A stretch of DNA of 9,132 bases from Xanthomonas translucens pv. translucens DSM 18974 (GCF_000331775.1 NZ_CAPJ01000178.1:1-9132); one strand, 5' to 3'. Numbered from the stretch's first letter, positions 1 through 6,669 are shown. Translations and numbers: made by a program. Notes: generated from the sequence alone by a model not told the origin.

Positions 1-1
1 C

Positions 2-739
2 CGCCAGGCGGCGCTGGCGACGCGGCTGCTGCGCGCGCGCGGCAGCACGGTGGTGCAGGTGCTGGATCCACGCCTGTCGCCGCGGCACTGGGACGTGGTC
101 GTGGTGCCCGAGCACGATCGGCTGCGTGGCGACAACGTGCTCACCCTGCTCGGCAGCCTGCATCCGATCGACGATGCCTGGCTGGCCGCTGCGCGCGCGG
201 CGTTCCCGCAGTTCGGCACGCTGCCGTCGCCGCGTACCGCGCTGCTGGTCGGCGGCCCCGCCACGCTGGCGCCGTGGACCGCCGAGGCGGCGGCGGCGCT
301 GTTCCAGCAACTGGCGGCGCAGCTGCGCGCCGGCGGCGGCAGCGTGCTCGCCAGTACCTCACGGAGGACGCCGCCGGCGGTGGCGGCCGCATTGCGCAGC
401 GCATTCGCTGCTGTACCAGGCGTGGTCTGGTGCGGCGAACGCGATGGTCCGAATCCCTACGCCGGCCTGCTCGGCTGGGCCGAGCGCATCGTGTGCACGC
501 CCGATTCGGTGAACCTGCTGTCGGAAGCCTGCGCCACGCGGGTGCCGGTGTCGGTGGCGATGCCGCTGACGGCGCGCGGCCGCGCGCGCGACTTCCATGC
601 GGCGCTGCACGCGCGTGGCCGCCTCGCCGATGCAACGGACGTGCATGGCGCCGCTATGCACACGATCGAACCGCTGCGCGAAACCGCACGCATCGCCACA
701 CGCATCCGCGCGCGCCTGCCGCTGGACGCCAGCCAATGA
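2..739 (+). CDS. ELM1-like family protein (PF06258), 5'-truncated by window edge
   Basis: About 245 codons are visible and the frame is open through the left edge, so the start lies outside the window; the GTG at 50 is internal. The family is named after plant ELM1, a mitochondrial fission factor. The bacterial members have a GT-B glycosyltransferase-like fold and no firmly established role, so the name should not be read as a function. Family landmarks seen here: a 'VVVPEHDRLRGDNVLTLLGS' block (about 98-160), 'ALLVGGP' (about 239-260), a 'STSRRTP' turn (about 353-375), 'GPNPYAGLLGWAERIVCT' (about 447-500) and the hallmark 'PDSVNLLSEA' segment (500-529), where this family normally reads 'xDSVSMVSEA'. 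The stop is TGA 737-739, followed at once by stem-loops. It converges on the S53 peptidase gene. Family assignment is strong; molecular function is unknown. Confidence 0.85.
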   Translation, partial: RQAALATRLLRARGSTVVQVLDPRLSPRHWDVVVVPEHDRLRGDNVLTLLGSLHPIDDAWLAAARAAFPQFGTLPSPRTALLVGGPATLAPWTAEAAAALFQQLAAQLRAGGGSVLASTSRRTPPAVAAALRSAFAAVPGVVWCGERDGPNPYAGLLGWAERIVCTPDSVNLLSEACATRVPVSVAMPLTARGRARDFHAALHARGRLADATDVHGAAMHTIEPLRETARIATRIRARLPLDASQ

Positions 740-745
740 CGCAAG

Positions 746-761
746 GCCGCCTGCGGGCGGC
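746..761 (+). terminator. Small GC-rich hairpin just after the ELM1-like stop
   Basis: GCCGCC (746-751) and GGCGGC (756-761) can pair as a 6-bp stem with a TGCG tetraloop, starting 7 bases after the stop codon. No T-run follows, so it could be an RNA 3'-end stabiliser or an accessory to the larger structure downstream instead of a classical intrinsic terminator. A 6-bp GC stem is not rare at this base composition. Confidence 0.3.
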
Positions 762-779
762 GGCACCTGCGCAAACGCA

Positions 780-823
780 ACGGGGCCGCAGGCGCGCCGG
801 CATTGGCGCGCATACGGCCCCGT
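780..823. terminator. Nested inverted repeat between convergent genes (bidirectional terminator-like)
   Basis: The outer arms are ACGGGGCCG (780-788) and CGGCCCCGT (815-823), 9 bp and perfect. The inner arms are GCGCGCC (792-798) and GGCGCGC (805-811), 7 bp and perfect, with a 6-nt loop. A symmetric 3-nt internal loop (789-791 and 812-814) separates them. The structure sits 41 bp after the ELM1-like stop and 18 bp after the peptidase stop on the other strand, and reads the same from both sides. There is no U-tract on either side, so termination is inferred from position and stem strength. Confidence 0.55.
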
Positions 824-841
824 GCTTGCCTTCCCGCTAGA

Positions 842-2722
842 TCAAGGGTTGCTGGGAGACCGCGGTATCCCGGCCGGAGCCGCGTCCAGCGCGCCGATCA
901 GCAAACGCACGACCGGCGTGCCGAGACCGGTCGTGTAGTTGTACTTGCCGTTGAGCGGCACGTCGTTGCCGACCACGCCGTTGTTGCCCGGGATATCGCG
1001 ATGGAACGCCTGCGGAGAATTGGCCGCCAACCGATACAGGTAGTCGTTGAGATTGCCCTGGCGCCCCTGCTTTTCCACCAGCAGCGCGGCCACGCTTGCA
1101 AACTCGGGCGCGGCGACGCTGGTGCCGATCGTCGAATAGAACTTGCCCTTGTACACCGACAACACCGAACTGGCGAAAGGCGCCCTGCCTTCCCCGCACG
1201 GCTGTTTTGCCCTCTTCCCGGGGCAACCGCCGACCAGCATGCCGATATCGGGCAACGCACGCATCGACGCGCGGGTGCCGCCCAGCGCGCGCAACTGATA
1301 GGCCGGCCGCTGGATCAAGGTACTCACCCCGCCGCCAGCCCCCCAGTAGCCGCCGGCCAGCTGTGCGCCTACGCCGTAGTAGTCCATGGTCACCAGCGGA
1401 TCGGCATAGGCGCTCTCGGACCGGTAGCTGGAATCCAGCGATCCCTTCTGGTAGTTGGTGGACAGATTGCCGCCGCCGACCGCGGTCACATTCGCATCCG
1501 CCGCCGGATGCATGACGCCAGCGACGAAGTTGCCGTCCTTGCGGTCCAGCGCATAGTGCGTATCCGCACAGCTGAGGCCGGCGTTGTCGCCGCTGGAGGC
1601 GATGAAGGTGATGCCTTGCGCGTTGCCCTGCTTGAAGATCGCATTCATGGTGCGGAAGGTCGAGGTGAGATCCTGGCCGCCTTGGTAGGCCTTGGTGCGG
1701 TAAAGCTCGCAGCCGCCGAACGAGGAGCTGACCACGTCCGCCTCGTTGTCCTGCACGATCTGCCGGTAGCCTGCGATCAAAGATTCCTCGCTCAGGTTGG
1801 GGATCACATACAGCAGCACGTGCGCGCCCGGCGCGCCGGCCAGCGCCATCTCCACGTCCAGCGCCGCTTCGCTTCCCGCCCCGCCCTGCTCGTTGATCCC
1901 CGGCTTGGCGCCGGCCACATAGCGGCGGGCGTACAGTTTCGGGTTGACGTGACCGGCGCCATAGCGGCTGAAGTTCTCTTTGTTGAACATCGCGTCCACG
2001 TCCGAATCCAGCACGTCGCTGGAGATCAGGATGGCGATCGTGGTGCCGGTCCCGTCGAGGCGGCGCTGCTGGCCGGGCGGGCCGATCATGCTCTGGTAGG
2101 ACGGATAGCCGTAGGCCTGCTTGAGATCGTTGTACGCATAAGTGCCGTTGGGACCCCTGCGGTTGTCCGGATCGACCTGGGGCAGACGTTGCGACTGCAC
2201 CTGGTAGAGCGGCAATCCGCCGGTCAGGCCGGTGACCACGGCGCCGCTGTCGCGCAAGGCCGCCGGCAGTTGCAGCGGACCTGCCACGGCGAGCTTGGCG
2301 TTGGCGCCTTCGTGCAGATCCACCGCCAACGGCGCGGAGAACAGCCGCTCGACATTGTCGGCGCTGGCGTTCACGTGCAGGGTTGCGCCCTGCTGGGTGA
2401 CGGTCATGCGCGCGGCCTGCAACGCCGAGCGCACACGTTCGACCTGCTCAGGCAACGGCGCGAAGCGGCGATCGAACTCGGCGCGCGACAGCCAATGATG
2501 GTACTGCGGCGACACCGGATCCTGGATGTCGGCCAGCAAGGCGTCCAGGCCTGCCTGGTCGCGCAACGGCAGATGCACGTCGAAGGTGACGGGTGCGGCA
2601 CGCAACGTGGCGGACATGGCGGCGAGCGTGGCGTCCTGTGCGGCATGGGCATTGCCGAACACGAGCGCGCACCCGGACAACACGGCGGCCAGCAAAGGCT
2701 GGCGGCGGCGGCGATCGATCAT
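842..2722 (-). CDS. Secreted S53 (sedolisin/kumamolisin-type) serine-carboxyl peptidase
   Basis: The predicted protein has 626 residues and is exported. Residues 1-27 are a Sec signal peptide: a basic 'MIDRRRR' start, a hydrophobic core, and an A-H-A site giving cleavage after about residue 27. Residues about 40-185 form the pro-kumamolisin activation domain, including the 'HHWLSRAEFDRRFAP' block (76-89), normally removed autocatalytically at acid pH. The catalytic domain follows (about 195-610). The family triad is visible: Glu285 and Asp289 in 'SEAALDVEM', Ser535 in 'GTSVAAPEF', and the oxyanion Asp379 in 'ASSGDN'. The C-terminal calcium site starts at Asp576-Ile577 ('DIPGNNG') and is followed by 'TTGLGTP'. 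The family digests proteins extracellularly. A longer reading from ATG 2845 exists, but the ATG at 2722 has a good ribosome-binding site and starts a proper signal peptide. No C-terminal extension is present beyond the catalytic domain. Cys500 and Cys509 could bracket a surface loop. The gene is divergent from the TonB receptor. Confidence 0.93.
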   Translation of the reverse strand: MIDRRRRQPLLAAVLSGCALVFGNAHAAQDATLAAMSATLRAAPVTFDVHLPLRDQAGLDALLADIQDPVSPQYHHWLSRAEFDRRFAPLPEQVERVRSALQAARMTVTQQGATLHVNASADNVERLFSAPLAVDLHEGANAKLAVAGPLQLPAALRDSGAVVTGLTGGLPLYQVQSQRLPQVDPDNRRGPNGTYAYNDLKQAYGYPSYQSMIGPPGQQRRLDGTGTTIAILISSDVLDSDVDAMFNKENFSRYGAGHVNPKLYARRYVAGAKPGINEQGGAGSEAALDVEMALAGAPGAHVLLYVIPNLSEESLIAGYRQIVQDNEADVVSSSFGGCELYRTKAYQGGQDLTSTFRTMNAIFKQGNAQGITFIASSGDNAGLSCADTHYALDRKDGNFVAGVMHPAADANVTAVGGGNLSTNYQKGSLDSSYRSESAYADPLVTMDYYGVGAQLAGGYWGAGGGVSTLIQRPAYQLRALGGTRASMRALPDIGMLVGGCPGKRAKQPCGEGRAPFASSVLSVYKGKFYSTIGTSVAAPEFASVAALLVEKQGRQGNLNDYLYRLAANSPQAFHRDIPGNNGVVGNDVPLNGKYNYTTGLGTPVVRLLIGALDAAPAGIPRSPSNP

Positions 2723-2726
2723 ATCT

Positions 2727-2732
2727 CTCTCC
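2727..2732 (-). promoter_or_regulatory. Ribosome-binding site fixing the peptidase start
   Basis: Read on the minus strand, GGAGAG (2732 down to 2727) precedes the ATG at 2722-2720, with the GGAG core 6 nt from the start codon. It favours this start over the in-frame ATG at 2845, whose product would carry 41 extra residues ahead of an otherwise standard signal peptide. Confidence 0.7.
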
Positions 2733-2951
2733 GTGGGTGGGACGATAGGGCGTCGCCTGCAGGCAACTGCTGGCGGCGTCACGTGGGAACAAAAATGCGC
2801 AGGGTCACGCGTGTAAAACCAGATCGTCAGGTGGGCCGCCATCATTCACGGTGCCGTGCATCGAAAACTTTGACGCTGTAGCGAATTTTCGATCCTGCAA
2901 AAAATGTATCGGCAATGTTTCATGGACACCGTCGAAATCCATGTGCGCTTG

Positions 2952-2982
2952 TGAAAAATGTCGCGGCGATGCGCATTTTTCA
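2952..2982. promoter_or_regulatory. Perfect 9-bp inverted repeat, candidate operator or hairpin
   Basis: TGAAAAATG (2952-2960) and CATTTTTCA (2974-2982) are perfect complements separated by 13 nt. The arms are AT-rich, the spacer GC-rich. It ends 10 bp before a candidate -35 for the receptor gene and 230 bp before the peptidase start, a suitable place for a regulator of one or both genes. The arm centres are 22 bp apart, about two helical turns, as expected for a dimeric DNA-binding protein. The regulator is unknown. It could also fold as an RNA hairpin if transcription starts further upstream. Confidence 0.45.
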
Positions 2983-2992
2983 GCGGGAAACG

Positions 2993-3022
2993 GCGACATT
3001 CAAATATTCATCCGTAAATAAT
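2993..3022 (+). promoter_or_regulatory. Candidate sigma-70-like promoter for the TonB receptor
   Basis: GCGACA (2993-2998, 4 of 6 to TTGACA) and AATAAT (3017-3022, 5 of 6 to TATAAT) are separated by 18 bp in the most AT-rich stretch upstream of the receptor. Transcription would begin near 3029, giving a leader of about 190 nt to the preferred ATG at 3221. The match is modest and an alternative promoter cannot be excluded. Confidence 0.3.
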
Positions 3023-3220
3023 CAAACCTCCTGTTTTGCGGCCGTTTAGTTTCATGGAAGCCGCGCCCCTGCAGTACTGGACCGCATCAGGCGCACCGTG
3101 GCCGGCCGGGCAAATGTATTGCCCGTGTGTGCATTGCATGACAACCGCAACATGGGTGACGCGATCCTGAAACCTCTCTGTCGCATCTTCGCCCGACCTC
3201 CTTTAGCGAATTTTTCACGC

Positions 3221-5518
3221 ATGCCTACCCATCACTTGCTGAGTGCCGCGATCCTCGCCACGTTGCTATCGCCGCTGGCGGCGCACGCGGCAGACGCCCC
3301 GGCCGACAGCGCCACCGGCGAGGCCCGCCAACTCGATACGGTGTCGGTGATCGGCCAGGGCGAGACCCGCCAGGTGCAGCGTATCGCCCGCCAGGACGTG
3401 GCGGTGCTGCCGCCAGGCACCAGCATCCAGAAGCTGCTCAACCGTATTCCCGGCGTCAACGTGCAGTCCAACGACGCGTTCGGCGCCAACGAGGAATCGC
3501 AGACGGTGAGCCTGCGCGGCTTCAACGGCACGCGCCTGGGCTATACGCTCGACGGCCTGCCGCTGGGCGACAACGCCTACGGCAATTACAACGGGCTGAA
3601 CATCAGCCGCGCGCTGATCCCCGAGAACTTCGGCGGCGTGGAACTGGCCTCGGGCATCGGCAGCCTGGGCACCGCCTCCACCAGCAACCTCGGCGGCACC
3701 GTGCAGTACTTCTCGGACGATCCGTCCACCGAAACCGGCGTGCGCCTGTCGCAGACGGTCGGCTCGGACCAGAACCGTCGCACCTACCTGCGCCTGGACA
3801 CCGGCGAGCACAACGGCTTCTCGGCGTATCTGTCCGGTATCCACGCCAGCGCCGACATGTGGGCCGACCCGAAGTCGCCGACCCACACCGCGCAGTTCAA
3901 CGGCAAGGGCGTGTATCAGTTCGACGGCGGCAAGATCACCGCCTTCGTCGATACCTCGCGCACCTCGCAGGCCGACTACGCCTACCTGTCCAAGAGCGGC
4001 CTGCACCGCGGCCTGGGCTGGGACTGGAACCTGTACGCGCCGGACTGGCAGCGCGCGCTGGCGGCCGCCTACTGCGCGCCGGCCACCCGCAATGCCAGCC
4101 GCTGCGCCTACAGCGGCGGCGTGGACAACACCGACGACGCCTACTACCAGAGCCGCGCGCTGCGCAACGACGACCTGTATTACCTGGCCGGCGATTTCCA
4201 GCCGTCGGACGCGGTGAGCGTGCACACCCAGGTCTACCACCACGAGAACGAAGGCCAGGGCCATTGGTGGTCGCCGGGCCAGGCCTCGAATCCGGGCACG
4301 CCGCAGGCGCTGCCGATCTCGATCCGCAGCACCAACTACACCATCAACCGCAGCGGCGGCATCGCCTCGCTCGGCTGGGACCTGGGCCCGCACCACCTGG
4401 AAGCCGGCGTGTGGTACGAGCGCAACAAGCACCACGTGGAGCGCAACTTTTACTGGATCGACGGCCCGATCGACGACGACCTGTTCCTCAGCGGCCCGGA
4501 CCGCCGGCTGTTTTCGCAGGACTACACGATCACCACCAAGCAGGCGTACGTGCAGGGCACTTTCAAGCTGCTCGACGAGCGCCTGACCCTGGACGTGGGC
4601 GTGAAGAGCCCGCACACCACGATGACCGCGCGCGAGACGCCGGGGATTGCGGTGGAATCGCCGGTCGCCAACGGCACGCTCAAGGCCAGCGAAGCGCTGC
4701 TGCCGCAGGCGGGCGTGCGCTATCGCCTGGCCGAAGGGCAGGAAGTGTTCGCCTCCTACGCCGAGAACATCGCCGCGTTCCAGGGCGGCGGCGCCGGCGG
4801 CCCGCTGCTGGTCACCCAGGCTTCGTTCGATGCCAGCGTCGGCGCGCTGGAACCGGAGAAGTCCAAGACCTTCGAAGCCGGCTACCGGCTGGTGCGCGAT
4901 CAGTTCGAGGCCTCGCTGGTCGGCTACGACGTGACCTTCGACAACCGCCTGCTCTCGCTCAATCCCTGCGCGAGCATCCAGCAGGGCACCACGCCGGTAT
5001 GCACCACGCGCTTCTTCAACGTCGGCTCGGTCAGCAGCCGCGGTGGCGAGCTGACCGTCATCTGGAAGCCGACCGCGCACCTGCAGTGGTACAACTCGGC
5101 CTCGATCAACCGCTCCACCTACGACGACAACTACGTGCAGAACGGCGTGACCATTCCCACCGCCGGCAAGTACACGGTGGACACGCCCAAGCGCATGGTC
5201 ACCAGCGAGATCAGCTGGAACTACAACGGCTGGAACGCGAACCTGCGCGGCAAGTACACCGGCCAGCGCTACTACACCTACACCAACGACCAGGGCTTGG
5301 GCGGCTACACCGCATTCGACGCCGGCACCGGTTACGACTTCGGCGCGGTGTCGTTCCTGCAGGATTTGAAGCTGTCGCTCAACGTGACCAACCTCACCGA
5401 CAAGCGCTACGCCTCCAACCTCTCCGCGTTCGGCAACAGCGATCCGAACGGGCGTTCGCTGGCGTTCCATGCCAGCGCGCCGCGGCAGGTGTTCCTGACC
5501 CTGGACGCGCGCTTCTGA
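3221..5518 (+). CDS. TonB-dependent outer-membrane receptor
   Basis: From the ATG at 3221 the protein has 765 residues. Residues 1-23 look like a signal peptide ending in A-H-A. A TonB-box-like 'DTVSVIG' lies at 39-45, then the plug domain (about 57-165, with 'LLNRIPGVNV' at 72-81 and 'VSLRGFNGTRLGYTLDGLPL' at 96-115). The 22-strand-type barrel runs to the end, with the typical 'LEPEKSKTFEAGYR' (543-556), 'NVTNLTDKRY' (721-730) and the C-terminal Phe765 used for outer-membrane assembly. Cys285/Cys295 and Cys583/Cys594 are two close pairs that could form loop disulfides. Such receptors import siderophores, cobalamin, sugars and other substrates; the substrate here is not readable from sequence. 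The next gene, 41 bp on, encodes an exported phosphodiesterase. The frame is open upstream with starts at GTG 3098 and ATG 3152, and none has a clear ribosome-binding site. The 3152 start would add basic residues ahead of the signal peptide. Confidence 0.92.
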   Translation: MPTHHLLSAAILATLLSPLAAHAADAPADSATGEARQLDTVSVIGQGETRQVQRIARQDVAVLPPGTSIQKLLNRIPGVNVQSNDAFGANEESQTVSLRGFNGTRLGYTLDGLPLGDNAYGNYNGLNISRALIPENFGGVELASGIGSLGTASTSNLGGTVQYFSDDPSTETGVRLSQTVGSDQNRRTYLRLDTGEHNGFSAYLSGIHASADMWADPKSPTHTAQFNGKGVYQFDGGKITAFVDTSRTSQADYAYLSKSGLHRGLGWDWNLYAPDWQRALAAAYCAPATRNASRCAYSGGVDNTDDAYYQSRALRNDDLYYLAGDFQPSDAVSVHTQVYHHENEGQGHWWSPGQASNPGTPQALPISIRSTNYTINRSGGIASLGWDLGPHHLEAGVWYERNKHHVERNFYWIDGPIDDDLFLSGPDRRLFSQDYTITTKQAYVQGTFKLLDERLTLDVGVKSPHTTMTARETPGIAVESPVANGTLKASEALLPQAGVRYRLAEGQEVFASYAENIAAFQGGGAGGPLLVTQASFDASVGALEPEKSKTFEAGYRLVRDQFEASLVGYDVTFDNRLLSLNPCASIQQGTTPVCTTRFFNVGSVSSRGGELTVIWKPTAHLQWYNSASINRSTYDDNYVQNGVTIPTAGKYTVDTPKRMVTSEISWNYNGWNANLRGKYTGQRYYTYTNDQGLGGYTAFDAGTGYDFGAVSFLQDLKLSLNVTNLTDKRYASNLSAFGNSDPNGRSLAFHASAPRQVFLTLDARF

Positions 5519-5547
5519 ACGCGCGCATCCTGGCCCAACCCCGCTCC

Positions 5548-5551
5548 GGAG
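5548..5551 (+). promoter_or_regulatory. Ribosome-binding site of the phosphodiesterase gene
   Basis: GGAG (5548-5551) lies 8 nt before the ATG at 5560. A second ATG follows directly at 5563, so the protein begins Met-Met-Lys or Met-Lys. No terminator-like structure is evident in the 41 bp after the receptor stop, in line with co-transcription. Confidence 0.6.
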
Positions 5552-5559
5552 CGCATGCG

Positions 5560-6669
5560 ATGATGAAACCCCTGATCTGGGTGCTGGGATGTTCGATGGC
5601 GTTGTCGTCGCTGACCGCCGCGGCCGAGGCCGCGGCACCGGGTACGCGCAAGCCGCTGGTGATCGGTCACCGCGGCGCCAGCGCGCTGCGCCCCGAGCAC
5701 ACGCTGGCGTCGTATGCCAAGGCCATCGCCGACGGCGCCGATTTCATCGAGCCGGACCTGGTCTCGACCAAGGACGGTGCGCTGCTGGCGCGCCACGAGA
5801 ACGAGATCGGCGCCACCACCGACGTCGCCGCGCACCCGGAGTTCGCCGCGCGCAAGACGGTCAAGCAGATCGATGGGCAGCGCGTGGAAGGCTGGTTCAG
5901 CGAAGACTTCACCCTGGCCGAGCTGAAGACGCTGCGCGCGCGCGAGCGCCTGCCGCAACTGCGCAGCACCGCCTTCGACGGCCAGTTCCAGCTGCTCACC
6001 TTCGACGAGATCATCGATTTCGCCGCGGCCGAGTCGGCCACGCGCGGGCGCCCGATCGGGCTGATCCCGGAGATCAAGCACGGCACCTATTTCCAGTCGC
6101 TGGGCCTGGCGATGGAAGACAAGGTGCTGGCCACGCTGGACGCGCATGCGTACACGCGCAGCGCGCCGGTGATCGTGCAGTCGTTCGAGATCGGCAATCT
6201 GCACTATCTGCACCGCAAGCTCGGCGATAGCCATCCGAACGTGCGCCTGGTGCAGTTGCTGGGCGACCCGAAGGAACGCCCCGGCGACCAGCTGCGCGAC
6301 GGCCCGACCTATGCGCAGATGGGCAGTGCGCAGGGCCTGCGCGCGATCGCCAAGTATGCGCAGCTGGTCAGTCCCAGCCTACGCACCATCATCCCGGTCG
6401 ATGCCGATGGCGCGCTGGCCGCGCCTAGCGCTTTCATCGCCGATGCGCATGCGGCCGGACTGCAAGTGGTGCCGTACACGTTCCGCCCGGAGAACTATTT
6501 CCTGCCCAAGCACCTGCAGGATGCGCGCGGTCCGGCCGCGGTGAATGCCGCAGGCAGCATCGCCGAGATGCACGCGTTCATTGCCGCGGGCGTGGATGCC
6601 TTCTTCACCGACGACCCGGCGCTGGGGCGTGCGGCGGTGGATGGGACGGCGGTGCCGCGCGAGCGCTAG
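5560..6669 (+). CDS. glpQ: Exported glycerophosphodiester phosphodiesterase (GlpQ-like)
   Basis: The predicted protein has 369 residues and would hydrolyse glycerophosphodiesters to sn-glycerol-3-phosphate and an alcohol, the reaction of periplasmic GlpQ. Residues 1 to about 25 are a signal peptide (Lys3, hydrophobic 5-22, then 'AAEAAA'). The GDPD TIM-barrel signature is complete: His37-Arg38 in 'IGHRGAS', Glu64 and Asp66 in 'FIEPDLVSTKDG', His79 in 'LARHE', Glu171 in 'LIPEIK', and 'QSFE' at 207-210. The last strands show 'VVPYTFRPEN' and 'DAFFTDDP' (346-353). Length and the long insert after His79 match GlpQ more than the shorter cytosolic UgpQ type. Cys11 sits in 'VLGC', but Leu at -2 and a very short preceding core make a lipoprotein unlikely. 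The gene lies 41 bp after the TonB receptor and is probably translated from the same mRNA. REP-like palindromes begin 28 bp after the stop. The symbol is given by family; orthology to E. coli glpQ was not tested. Confidence 0.92.
   Translation: MMKPLIWVLGCSMALSSLTAAAEAAAPGTRKPLVIGHRGASALRPEHTLASYAKAIADGADFIEPDLVSTKDGALLARHENEIGATTDVAAHPEFAARKTVKQIDGQRVEGWFSEDFTLAELKTLRARERLPQLRSTAFDGQFQLLTFDEIIDFAAAESATRGRPIGLIPEIKHGTYFQSLGLAMEDKVLATLDAHAYTRSAPVIVQSFEIGNLHYLHRKLGDSHPNVRLVQLLGDPKERPGDQLRDGPTYAQMGSAQGLRAIAKYAQLVSPSLRTIIPVDADGALAAPSAFIADAHAAGLQVVPYTFRPENYFLPKHLQDARGPAAVNAAGSIAEMHAFIAAGVDAFFTDDPALGRAAVDGTAVPRER

Larger units (their letters stand above)
2723..3220. other. Divergent intergenic region between peptidase and TonB receptor
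   Basis: This is about 500 bp between two divergent start codons with no convincing gene. It is clearly more AT-rich than the flanks from about 2860 to 3060. Contents: a perfect 9-bp dyad (2952-2982); an 8-bp inverted pair AATGTCGC (2957-2964) and GCGACATT (2993-3000) that overlaps the dyad's left arm; a 6-bp dyad CATGGA-N11-TCCATG (2921-2943); AAAAATGCGC at 2791-2800 and its exact complement at 2971-2980; the 11-mer TAGCGAATTTT twice (2879-2889, 3204-3214); ACCTCCT twice (3026-3032, 3196-3202). A possible promoter for the receptor lies at 2993-3022. I could not pick a convincing promoter for the peptidase. No obvious Pho box (two TGTCAT-type direct repeats) was seen by eye. Confidence 0.7.

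Noticed and set aside
2723..2845. N-terminal extension of the peptidase from ATG 2845
   Set aside because: The extension lacks a ribosome-binding site and would bury a standard signal peptide; ATG 2722 has GGAG at good spacing.
842..2881. Very long plus-strand frame antisense to the peptidase gene (803-2881)
   Set aside because: It is the mirror of a real gene in high-G+C DNA: the minus strand shows all S53 motifs in order, and the plus-strand product has a composition typical of antisense frames (rich in Arg, His, Gly, Ala).
2805..2999. 64-residue minus-strand frame in the divergent intergenic region, with AGGAGGT upstream at 3032-3026
   Set aside because: The AGGAGGT lies 26 nt from its ATG, too far to serve it. 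The codons show no third-position G/C bias, unlike every real gene here, and the peptide resembles no known family.
3859..5559. Upstream extension of the phosphodiesterase frame into the receptor gene
   Set aside because: That part reads as an Arg/Ala/Gly-rich out-of-frame product of the receptor. The true start at 5560 has a ribosome-binding site and a signal peptide.
5590..5595. Lipobox in the phosphodiesterase N-terminus (Cys11 in 'VLGC')
   Set aside because: Leu at the -2 position is atypical and only a few hydrophobic residues precede the Cys; an ordinary signal peptide cut near residue 22-25 fits better.
3266..5638. Minus-strand 790-codon frame antisense to the TonB receptor
   Set aside because: It is a shadow of the receptor: rich in Val, Ala, Arg and Gly with no domain pattern, while the plus strand carries complete receptor signatures.
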